The notes beneath the pieces were generated by a model, which saw only the letters and a program-made list of their open reading frames with translations, was not told the DNA's origin and did no database searches. From Hyposmocoma kahamanoa (lineage: Eukaryota > Arthropoda > Insecta > Lepidoptera > Cosmopterigidae), in NCBI RefSeq assembly GCF_003589595.1, contig NW_020653900.1, forward strand, positions 4,821,807 through 4,885,806: 64,000 nt of DNA. Direction: 5' to 3'. Made by a program: the position numbers and the translations under genes. The stretch's first letter is position 1; each line of letters begins with the position of its first letter. Positions 55,109 through 64,000 of the stretch are shown here, one piece after another.

Positions 55109-56597
55109 AAATCAATAAATTTTATAATACTATTATAATTAATTGCATAGTATTCCCATCAATATACAGTCAAACGCGCTCTATGACGGAAATTGGTGAC
55201 AGACGGAGCATTTACGAAACTAAATTATGATTTTATTTATTTATTTATTTGTTTATTTATTATATTACATATTGCTTACAAATTAATATCCAAACACAAT
55301 AGTAATTCTTAAGCTAATATCATATATTGAAATAATAATGTAATCATATTTAATAAAGAATTGATACAAAATAAATTTAATGAAAATATACAAATCATTG
55401 AATATTATATATTGCATAAAACAAACTGAATAAAAAATTAGATAAAAATAACAAATCATGGAATTGGACATATCGCAAGTACATTATTAACAATCAAATT
55501 TTAAAACATTGACATAGTATTAATTATTCGGGATGCACAATACTTATGTGATGCTACTGTCCATGGTCAATGACTCGAGATATCGTCTCGCGGAAACCGT
55601 AAAATGGGCTTCGAAGCATACAAAGAGGTCCAAAGAGGAGTCAAAGATCCGATTGAAATACTTAAGCGCGCGGGGCAAAGAAGCCAGATCACTTGCCCTA
55701 GAACGTGCAGAAGGTATGCAAATAGCCTTCTTCTGTGAGGCCGCACCAGGCTGGTCCTAGGCACCTAAAAGCCCATCATGGATAGCATGAATGGATTGTA
55801 CAAGATTCCACGCACCAAGCGAAATATGTAGGTCATAAGAGCTAGATTGCGTTTTACTTCCAGCGTTCTGTAGCCGACCATACCCAAAATAAAAGTAGTG
55901 GGGTAAAGTGATTCGTAATATAGCAAATGCATTCGTCAATCATAAAAGATCTGAAGTCCATGTGCCTGTGATTGGCCTGGCCTAGTGAGAGCCTGTCCCA
56001 CTTTAGTTGAAATAGACAGAACGAGGTCGGGTTTCATCAAGTAATTAGATTAAAAACGTTTGTTGATTCAAATGAAACATTTATATCTAATTATGAATAC
56101 CGCAAAAACTTTACTACGAAATAATTAGCATCCATGACGAACTCCTCGTCTCTTGAGCAGCTTAAAATGAAAACGAATAACAAATTTACTGTTTGCTTTC
56201 AACTCACCGAATTTTCAAAACAAAATGTATGTAATCGTGCACAAAATGTTTGCATATAAAGATGGTCTACTGCAACTAATCTTTTTTACCATGTTCTGCA
56301 GTTAGTGCAATGCTAATTGGGAAAACAAATTGGCCATGTTGTACTGAAGCCTGGTTCGCTTTTCGAACGTACATTTCATTTACTTTGTTACTTTTTAGTG
56401 TGGTAAAACTATGTCAAAATAGTAGATCAAGTACTAGAAATGAATAGTCCAAAGTAAAGTACCTGTTAGGGTTGGACCTCACTGACAGAGCACTTCAGCA
56501 CCGCATTTATACTAAGCATGTATTTTCACCGAGTATCTTGCTTATTTATAAATCAGGTATTGCTTATTTTATTACATTTCTAAACCAAACCAAACAA
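55109..56597. other. Intergenic DNA
   Basis: (TTTA)n stretch at 55232-55260. A moderately GC-rich 200-bp part at 55560-55760 contains a 75-codon frame without recognisable features. Confidence 0.35.
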
Positions 56598-56793
56598 TGT
56601 TTTAGGAAATGAAACTATTTTTCCGGATTTGTTTTTCAAACAAATCGTCGTTTCGGGCCCTTTACAGGTCCCATGGTCACGATTGACTGTCAACGTCGGT
56701 TTGTTTGGAAAAACAAACATACGCGATTTAAATCCGGAAAAATAGTTTCATTTCCTATGTGTAACAATCGCGAAAACCCAAGAACTCGATACA
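56598..56793. repeat. Family-P repeat, best palindromic copy
   Basis: AGGAAATGAAACTATTTTTC at the left and GAAAAATAGTTTCATTTCCT at the right are perfect inverted copies. Between are CGTTTCGGGCCCTTTACAGG and CAACGTCGGTTTGTTTGG. Partial or full copies occur at 13840, 14640, 17408, 28918, 29836, 31096, 32485 and 45868. Confidence 0.75.
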
Positions 56794-57034
56794 AACAATG
56801 TTTTGTTTACGATTTTCAGCCTAGAACCATTTACAGTTTTTAAGTCATCTTTCTACGGTCGACAAAAGAAATCAATTTATCTTTGTGAGTACCATGGTAG
56901 GCCTTCAGCCTTAAAATCACCGTAAGAAAAATGGTATAGAAAGCGTTTTTGATCGCTTACCAAACGCTTACCATTCACTTTGTAGTGCGGAGTCCAAAAA
57001 ACTCTACTGAATTCAAGTACATATTTCGCATGTA

Positions 57035-57125
57035 TAATTTGATGGGTAGACGACATCGTCAAAGTTGCGTGCCGTAGATGGATGAGACTAGCACACGAGT
57101 TGCAGTTGGGCTGAGGATTATGATG
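57035..57125 (+). mobile_element. RTE-type LINE 3' scrap
   Basis: TAGACGACATCGTCAAAGTT and the following RRWMRLA-like frame also occur at 58985-59030; it ends in GATTATGATGATG. Confidence 0.5.
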
Positions 57126-57321
57126 ATGTTGTATAATGTAATATTATGTTAATTACCAACACACATAAATTGCTGCAGTCACCAAACCTATGTCCTCTTC
57201 CTATATTCAGGCACGTCTTGGTGCAAGTAATCACTACAAATAATTTTGCCAGCTACAATAAAATCCATTATCTACCATAGTTAAACTGACTGCCTTATAT
57301 TTATCATCTAAATAAAGTCCA

Positions 57322-57483
57322 GTGATGTACTGCCACCTTTCTTGCGTGGAGGGTAAGCGTACTATTAAAATTACAGGCACATGGGATTTGTCAATTTATG
57401 TCTGAGAGTGAGCAGCGGCCATGGATAGGTGTGTCGTTTAACGTTAGGCGCACGACTTGTTCGTCCCGTCACTTGGTATAAAA
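57322..57483 (+). mobile_element. Family-A repeat, internally deleted
   Basis: Middle and end parts are present (ACAGGCACATGGGATTTGTC, GCGCACGACTTGTTCGTCCC), the first 60 bases and parts of the centre missing. Confidence 0.68.
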
Positions 57484-58052
57484 TTTCCGCTACAATAATA
57501 CCATGACTTGTATACTTATATACGTTTTTATAGCATGGTATGAACAATGCCTGAAATGAAATGTTTTGATGTTGTTTTTGTGTCTGTAGCGTACTTGGAT
57601 TTTAATCTGTTATGTTGCATAAATAAATAACATATTCGAAAGTTTCCAAGGTAGGTAGTGAGATTAGTCACCAATAGAAGGCAATGGGAGGATTTGGAAA
57701 GTTCACATGTATTTACACCTCAGAACGATCATGGTATTCGGTCACAAAGGGCACACAATAAACTGGCATGGGTACAAAAATGCAGCATTTTCATTAGCCA
57801 ATCGCGGAGGAGGTAGTGTTGTATGAGTTCGCATTTCGACACAATGTAAAATTTAACACAAGGATGTACTGTTTATAAAAGTATGTACTAGGACACTAAC
57901 TGTATTACAGATACAAAATTCTGTATGTGAGTGTAATTGAATTCAGTTGGTAAAAGTTTTACGGCTAAAGCGAATATGGTGAGCGTTTTTTGGAGCTATA
58001 TTAACTTTTCAATCATAAACACACCTCCTTATATAATACTGTAAAATAAATA

Positions 58053-58270
58053 CTGCCTCCGTGGCCGAACGGTTACCATGCCGGACTGCCACGCAGAGGT
58101 CCCAGGTTCGATTCCCGGACCGGGCGAAATATTTGTATGACCTACATTTATTTCTCTCGTGAGTTTGGGTGTAATTTGTGGTTGTCTATGTGTGTGCCCA
58201 TGGCACCCGCGACACAGGGTTTCCCTAGTGCGGGGCTATGTTGACTGTGTGCGTTTTGCGTGTGCGTTAA
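58053..58270 (+). mobile_element. SINE family S1, full copy
   Basis: CTCCGTGGCCGAACGGTTAC and GGTTCGATTCCCGGACCGGG form a clear tRNA-like head; the body ends in GTGCGGGGCTATGTTGACTG. Confidence 0.82.
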
Positions 58271-58544
58271 ATATAGGAGTGTTGTATACTTGACGAGGTT
58301 TATTGATAATTCCTTAGAATAATGGGGAATGGTATCAAGTAAAGACGTACGTACTAGCTAATGGTTTATTCAGCTGTCCGTAATAGCAAGTGCTTCTTAA
58401 AATTCAACCTTAATCTTAAGGTTTATCGTATTGGGTTGGCCAGGAATCTCGCGCGGTATCAAAGTATAAATTAAAAACATTTCTTATAACAACTTTCAGG
58501 TTTGACGACCTCCGACTATTACGGGTGACTACAAGTGGATTGTA

Positions 58545-58745
58545 TACCGATTGGTTGAGTGCCTTGCGTCGGCGTCTCTGAGGTCCTGGGTTCGATCTCC
58601 GGCCGGGTCAATGCAGCATAACTAACATTTGTATATTGTCTCGGGTCTGGGTGTTTGTGGTACCGTCGTTGTTTTCGATTTCCATAACACAAGTGTTTAA
58701 GTTACTTACTTTGGGATCAGAGTAATGTGTAAGATGTTGTCTTAT
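58545..58745 (+). mobile_element. SINE family S4, full copy
   Basis: Head with CTGGGTTCGATCTCCGGCC, body with TCTCGGGTCTGGGTGTTTGT and CATAACACAAGTGTTTAAG. Confidence 0.72.
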
Positions 58746-58844
58746 ATATTTTATTCTAATTTTAAAGTATGAGAGTTGCACAAAGAGTCATGGAGTCATG
58801 CTCTGCATCAATAATAGATCGAGTTCCAAATTCCAAAATTCCGA

Positions 58845-59105
58845 AGATGAACTAGGTCCAAGATATAGGAGATCGAATAACGAACTTAAAATGGAGCTGG
58901 TCAGGACATTTTGAGTAAAACGATAACCAAATGGTGGCTACGAAGTGGTCATAGAAACGTCGGACTACCTGTAGCGATATAGGTGAACGACATCGTCAAA
59001 GTTGCGGGCCGTAGATAGGTAAGCATGGGACAGGATCGTGGTGGAAGAGACCTATACCCAGCAGCGCTTGAAATCAGCATGTTGTTGATGATGATGATGA
59101 AAGAC
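58845..59105 (+). mobile_element. RTE-type LINE 3' end
   Basis: A frame with DRITNLKWSWSGHF, then degenerate DDIVKVAG-like codons, and an end in (GATGAT)n at 59087-59102, the usual RTE tail. Confidence 0.7.
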
Positions 59106-59912
59106 CGTAATACCAACACCTATGAACTTTTATTTTCATTGCGTTATTTGGTATTCTCTCTAGTAACCACGACCCTTGCACGACCGCAACCTAAATTATT
59201 CTGTCAAGCTTCATTATTCAATGCTTCGAGATAAATATATATAGTTGAGAGAACGATTGCCTTCAGGAAGGTTTAAGATCAATTTTCGGAACCTTTATCC
59301 TTGAATGATTTATCATTATTTATAGCTCTGTCAGACAAAAATAATAAAGTACATGTAATGAAACTTATACGGAATAGTTGGAGTGAATAAGTGAGTTGAG
59401 TGTGTCGTGAAATTCCAGCAAGTTTTGATATTAAATCGAAAAGCTAGGTGTATAGTCGGTTGTTTGAAGTTTGGTCTACCTTGGCTCACACAAGAGTTCG
59501 GAACTGACCTGGAGCTGGAGCACAGCTGGTACTTGTTTCGCGCCTGCATTTTTCTAACTAATTCGTTTTACATTGACAAGCTAAAATTTATCGAAGCTAT
59601 TCTAACTTCTAGTGATCACACAGAAATCAACAAGATGGTGTCTATTGCACAGCTTTTTATGGACAGTGACGGGTATTCTTTTATTTTGTTTATGATTAGC
59701 GCCTTCTACCCATGCTACCACGCATTAATTTTTGCATTAATTAGTTTGTAACACACAATGCTTTGATAAGCATATTTGTCAAAGTTCTTATAGAAAATAA
59801 CTTTATTGATCGTGACTATATTTGAATAATATTACAAGGAAAGGACTGACTTCACATATTTCATATTAAAGAGTAATTCAGTAATATCCATAGACATTTA
59901 CACAATATTACG
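59106..59912 (+). other. Intergenic DNA with an unassigned 114-codon frame
   Basis: The frame 59407-59751 (MKFQQVLILNRKARCIVGCL...) has hydrophobic segments near its end but no recognised domain, no splice support and no neighbouring exons. It may be a LINE or receptor-gene fragment, or chance. Confidence 0.2.
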
Positions 59913-59946
59913 ATAGACGAACTCTCACAAGGAGCCCTACTACTTC
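59913..59946 (-). mobile_element. Family-A repeat scrap
   Basis: 34 bases matching the 5' start of the family (GACGAACTCTCACAAGGAGC on the plus strand). Confidence 0.45.
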
Positions 59947-60559
59947 AAGAAATCTACCATGAGCACAAGGTGTAAAATGTGATTTCTCTGGAGAAACAGA
60001 TTTCGTTAAATATGTGACATCGAGAATCACTTAATAAGCCAAGCCTGTTAATAAAGCAACTAAAGGCAATATTATCAGATTTAAACGTTGATTGCTTATT
60101 AATGAAATAATGATTAATTACACAAGGACCGCACGCGAACAATGTTATTAAATTCATTTGCTGAGCGACAGAGTTCTATCGTGAATATATTATTCGGTTG
60201 AAATATCGACTTTATTACATTATAATATAGGTTAACCGATATGGTTCAAGTTAGGAAATTCCCTATACTATTAGGACGAGAACTAAATTGACGCAATTAA
60301 CTCTATGGGCGCTTCTCAGGACACCCACGTTTTAATTAGGAAAGTTCGTTTCCTTATATAGGCCCACCGGGCACAAAATACAGTTCAGCTATCCTCTGGA
60401 CAAAACACAGATCCAAGACATTTGCCTTAGCGTCTCCCTGTACCTTAGACTGTAATATAACTGCAATTATCAACTTCCTATAATAAATCATCTTTTATAT
60501 GAATCCCATATCTTCTACTTATGTTTTGTTTATAGTGCCCCCTAAACCAACTTAAGGTT
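59947..60559. other. Intergenic DNA
   Basis: Nothing recognised. Confidence 0.4.
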
Positions 60560-60670
60560 GATGGGACAGACAAATGTAAATCTGGCTTTAGTTTCTCTAC
60601 ATTGACCCGGCCGGGGATCGAACCTGTTACCTCAGAGACTCATGCAAGTCACTTGCCAACAGAGGTCGTC
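60560..60670 (-). mobile_element. SINE family S4 fragment
   Basis: Head region only (minus strand GGTTCGATCCCCGGCCGGG). Confidence 0.55.
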
Positions 60671-61305
60671 AAGTCCAACGCCCTCCTGGAACTGAAGGAG
60701 TGTACCTACGTCAGAAAATAATGGCAGGTTACTGACAAGAGCAAACCCTAAATAGAAAAAGAAAAAAATTACTATGGCAACATCGCAACAATAATAATTT
60801 GATAACTCACTACCTTCGTGGATATTAGGCAAGTCCATTATTCAATTAACTGGACGCCAGGGGCGGCCGGGGATAGGGAGGGTATCCACCTCGGGTGCCG
60901 CGCTATGGCTATAACGAGTGACAAACTTTATAGCCTGCGACACCTATGTCGGGAGCGACCCTGAAAGTAATAATTAGAGGTCACCTGTGAGGTTGATCAC
61001 CAATGAAGCTAATATAATAAGGGTATAAAAGGGGAAAGGGGGGAAAGTATATTCCCAGTGGTTCCATGTACTCAGTTCCACGTGGAGCAATTGTAATCTA
61101 TGTCATATTTATTCCCATTACTTGCATGTAATTTTAAACTATTTTTACATGTGACTGTTCTACCACGTCAGATCTTTAGAAGTTCATTAACCCCATTTCC
61201 AAGATGGACAACTGTTTTAAAGAGTATATAAATGCACAGCATGCGATAATAACACACTGTTATAGTTTTACCTTTAGAAAAAATATTAATAAAGACATAA
61301 TGTGG
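60671..61305. other. Intergenic DNA
   Basis: A slightly GC-rich section at 60850-60970; no gene or repeat recognised. Confidence 0.35.
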
Positions 61306-61530
61306 AACTCCATACAAACGTAGCAGCGTGGTTAGTATGTTTAGCTACGCGTTTGCCACGTGCCGTGCATGGACGCACACAATGGCATAATCTTGCGATG
61401 TACTCGCGTTGCATAGCACTGATAGTCCCAGAAGCGGCTTCATAATGATGCGAATCTGTGCGTCTGTACACGGCGCACAGCGGGCGTGCATATATGCCTA
61501 CAAGCCGCGCTGCTACGTTTGTATGTAGTT
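61306..61530. mobile_element. MITE with about 29-bp TIRs
   Basis: AACTCCATACAAACGTAGCA at the left and, in reverse, AACTACATACAAACGTAGCA at the right, continuing as GCGYGGYTWG. The interior is GC-richer than the flanks and non-coding. Confidence 0.82.
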
Positions 61531-61944
61531 ATCATACTAGTTTTATTTATTATACGTACTATGCAGGTATCTAACATGCTGTTCAGTAGCATTTATAATT
61601 GAACCTACAAGACGCAAAAGTTACACCACATTTTTTTTCTACATAATTACTGAAACACCTCATTATTTTATAATTGGGTGTTATTTTCATGTATAAAAAA
61701 TATTTAATTTTTTCCGTGATTGTGCATGTAGAGAATAATTTTGGTTACGCTTTAATGTAGGTTATAATAATATAATAATAAGTTTCATTCAAGTTTTATA
61801 TTTTTGGTTGCCCAGAAATATATAGTCTCAAAAAGTCATCATTCCATTCTTTTGCGATGAATTTACATGGCATTATGTTAAAGAAATATTATACTAAATA
61901 TATACATATATGGATCACTATTGTGCTCCAAAACTCAGTTCATT

Positions 61945-62190
61945 GATAATAGTCAGAAAGCCGCTAGGTTCAAGGGGAACTTGACCTGATAGATATGTCG
62001 CATGTCAAGCGAGCTGTGGGCAAAGACTATCCCATCAAACGCAAGACGGAGACGTGGAAGACCCGGAAGAGATGGCGTGATGAGTTATATGCTTATATGA
62101 GATCTTGGCGGCGGCGGCGTTGTATTGCGATGAGTGTAGATAGCGAAGTGAGGTCACTGATAAATAAGGAAGGGACACTAAATACGTTTC
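61945..62190 (+). pseudogene. RTE-type LINE C-terminal fragment
   Basis: A frame with KRKTETWKTRKRWRDELYAY corresponds to the basic KRRPGRPKTRWRDDL-like C-terminus of RTE LINEs. It is a short remnant. Confidence 0.5.
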
Positions 62191-62204
62191 ATTATCATCA
62201 ACAC

Positions 62205-62482
62205 ATTTATATATCCTACTGCTGGGCAAGGGTCTCCTCTCAGGCGAGGGTTTAGGCCATAGTCCGTCACGATAGCCCAATGCGGGTTGGGGACTTCATA
62301 CGTTTTCCCAGGGTTATTCGGTGTCCAGGTTTTATCGCGATGTAATACTTCACCGAAAAGCTCATAGTAAATTTCAAATTAAATTTCACACACAAATTCC
62401 GAAAAACTCAGAGGTGTTGACCTGGAACCCACGGTTTCTGCCTGAGAGGCGATAGGTTAAACCATTAGGCTACCGCGGCTTT
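62205..62482 (+). mobile_element. SINE family S2
   Basis: CTACTGCTGGGCAAGGGTC, TCACCGAAAAGCTCATAG, CTGAGAGGCGATAGGTTAAA and TTAGGCTACCGCGGCTTTAA in order. Confidence 0.8.
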
Positions 62483-62734
62483 AAAATATGTTTAATATAT
62501 GTATATTAAACATAATATTTAGTCAATTTCCTCTGAAAGGAAAAGCAATAAATTATCTAGTTGCAGATAGAAAGTTTTATCGAGGACTGCGCCCTGGGGC
62601 GTCGTGCCCGAGACGTTGGCAACGGTTTCTCTTTGAATGGCAAAGCTTATTCTTTGCCGGAAGTAGCTAGCAGCCTCTTACTCACCAGAAGTTTCAACGA
62701 GACAAACTGAAAACTCAGCAAAGGTCATAGTTCG

Positions 62735-63010
62735 TAGCATGAACGTGGTTTCGAGTCCCACCGGGTCGACGAAAAATTTTTCTGTGTTCGATCTTTGTAT
62801 TCATAATTATAAAAAAACCAGTGGAATTATTTCAAAAAAATATCTCAATAAATACATTTGGTCGAAAAGCGAAATCTGCATCAGTTGTGACACCTGTAAA
62901 GGTATCGGCTGCGGTGAGGAGGTTATTCAAAAATCTCTCACTAGATGTCACTAGCGGCGACGATGCCGAAAGCCAGTACAAAGATCTGTAACAAAAACAC
63001 AGGAGAATTT
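62735..63010 (+). mobile_element. SINE family S3
   Basis: GTTTCGAGTCCCACCGGGTC (B-box region), then the S3 body with CCAGTACAAAGATCTGTAAC. The A-box part is eroded. Confidence 0.65.
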
Positions 63011-63260
63011 CGACGGCTCGTTATGAAGATAGAAAAGAATGGAAATGGCATCAAGCAACATTTGTATCAAAACCGGTGTCGCCACACGCACACATTTGAA
63101 AACGTAATCTTACATTAGTACTAAGATAACATAATTTTGATTGGTTATAAATTATCAAACGAAAATAGACAAAAATAGAAAATTTTTGGTAAAAAAATTT
63201 AAACTTATTTGGATCTAATAAGGTTTTATTATTTTATTTTATTACTAGTCACATAAAAGC

Positions 63261-63289
63261 TTAGAGGATGGAAAAAAAATAAAAGAAAG
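63261..63289 (+). repeat. CTTAGAGGATGG motif, copy 3
   Basis: GCTTAGAGGATGGAAAAAAA followed by ATAAAAGAA; identical over about 28 bases to the reverse of 37977-38005. Confidence 0.45.
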
Positions 63290-63543
63290 GAGCTGCCCTA
63301 ACTACAGAATCAACGTGCTTATAACCAAAATTTGAAAGTTACAAATGGCCTCTGTTACAATGGAGGTCCCAAACTGGGAAATGAACTTTTCTAAATTGTT
63401 TCTGATCTAGGTTTTCTGAGAAATGCCTCAGAGTGAATTCCGTTGCTCTGGTATTTATAGTATAGGGAATTAATTGCCTTTGAGATCAGGAAACTGGTGT
63501 GGTTGTCTAATAATAACAATAGTTAGCCTACATATCGCACCAC

Positions 63544-63733
63544 TCATGGAAAAATGGCATAAGTGGGTTACGTCAAACATGTTCATTTCTCCATTAGGTA
63601 CAGAAAAATATAACCCACATCCTCTCCAATTCTTGTAAATCTATTTATAATATTAATCGGTATAGTTACAAGAATTGGAGAGGATGTGGGTTTTATTTTT
63701 CTGTATCTAATGGAGCAATAAACGTTTTTGACG
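63544..63733. mobile_element. Fold-back MITE, copy 2 (right end lost)
   Basis: Same hairpin as 32116-32334. The right outer arm is missing because an S2 SINE begins there. Confidence 0.82.
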
Positions 63734-63735
63734 CA

Positions 63736-63998
63736 CACCCTTCCACTGCTGAGTTTCTCGTAGTGAGGCCTGTGCCCCACTACGAGAGGGTTTTGGTTAT
63801 AGGTAAATGGGGAACTTCACAAACATCATTAAAGATTCGCAGGTGTGTGCAGATTTCCTCACGTTGTTTTTCTTCATCGCTCATAGTAAATTTTAATTTA
63901 AAAATTTCTAACAAAAATTTTGAAAAAGTCAGATGTGCAAACCTACATTCAAACCCACGGCCCTTTGCTTGGTAGGTTAAATCATTAGGCTATCACTG
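63736..63998 (+). mobile_element. SINE family S2
   Basis: Degenerate copy at the window end: CCACTGCTGAGTTTC, TTTCCTCACGTTGTTTTTCT and TTAGGCTATCACTGCT. Confidence 0.68.
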
Positions 63999-64000
63999 CT

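Overview
The window looks like nuclear DNA of a moth or butterfly (Lepidoptera). It is AT-rich, has compact exons in long introns, and is saturated with repeat types common in that order: non-LTR retrotransposons, a mariner element, tRNA-headed SINEs and many short inverted-repeat (MITE-like) elements. No bacterial, organellar or CRISPR features are visible. Most of the sequence is mobile-element debris, and most longer open frames are LINE or transposase fragments or chance.

Two host genes can be assembled on the + strand from splice sites, matching codon phase and mutual similarity. They are tandem paralogues. Gene 1 (13480-23255) is cut at its 5' side, because its earlier exons are not found in the window. 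Gene 2 (24946-53541) appears complete, with 17 proposed exons and about 636 residues. Both encode a chymotrypsin-fold protein in which the nucleophile position of GDSGGP reads NDQGGP. In gene 2 the histidine position is also changed, and probably the aspartate. They are therefore serine-protease homologues without catalytic activity. After the protease fold each protein carries an extra tail of about 200-220 residues, encoded by small exons that are all multiples of three and all separated by phase-2 introns. The protease-fold exons of the two genes are very similar (about 86% identity in the last core exon), similarity drops to about 50% in the next exon, and the tails are essentially unalignable. 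This pair is the most interesting content of the window.

Layout: 1-3545, nearly complete Jockey/CR1-type LINE (+); 3546-6860, LINE tails, a tandem repeat and tRNA-like SINEs; 6860-9903, 5'-truncated LINE with RNase H (-); 9904-13479, microsatellite, LINE remnant and unassigned DNA; 13480-23255, gene 1, with a duplicated 370-bp block, LINE debris, an LTR/primer-binding-site remnant and a snap-back transposon in its introns; 23256-24945, 3' end of gene 1, then a family-A repeat and a MITE with 50-bp inverted repeats; 24946-53541, gene 2, with a mariner, an internally deleted DNA transposon, several TIR elements, LINE fragments and SINEs in its introns; 53542-64000, SINEs, RTE-type LINE tails and MITEs, with no convincing host gene.

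The two genes would give secreted, non-catalytic protease-like proteins. Gene 2 has an N-terminal hydrophobic signal and an Asn/Gln/Thr-rich tail with several N-glycosylation sequons. Gene 1 has an acidic His/Asp-rich tail. Their biological role cannot be read from the sequence.
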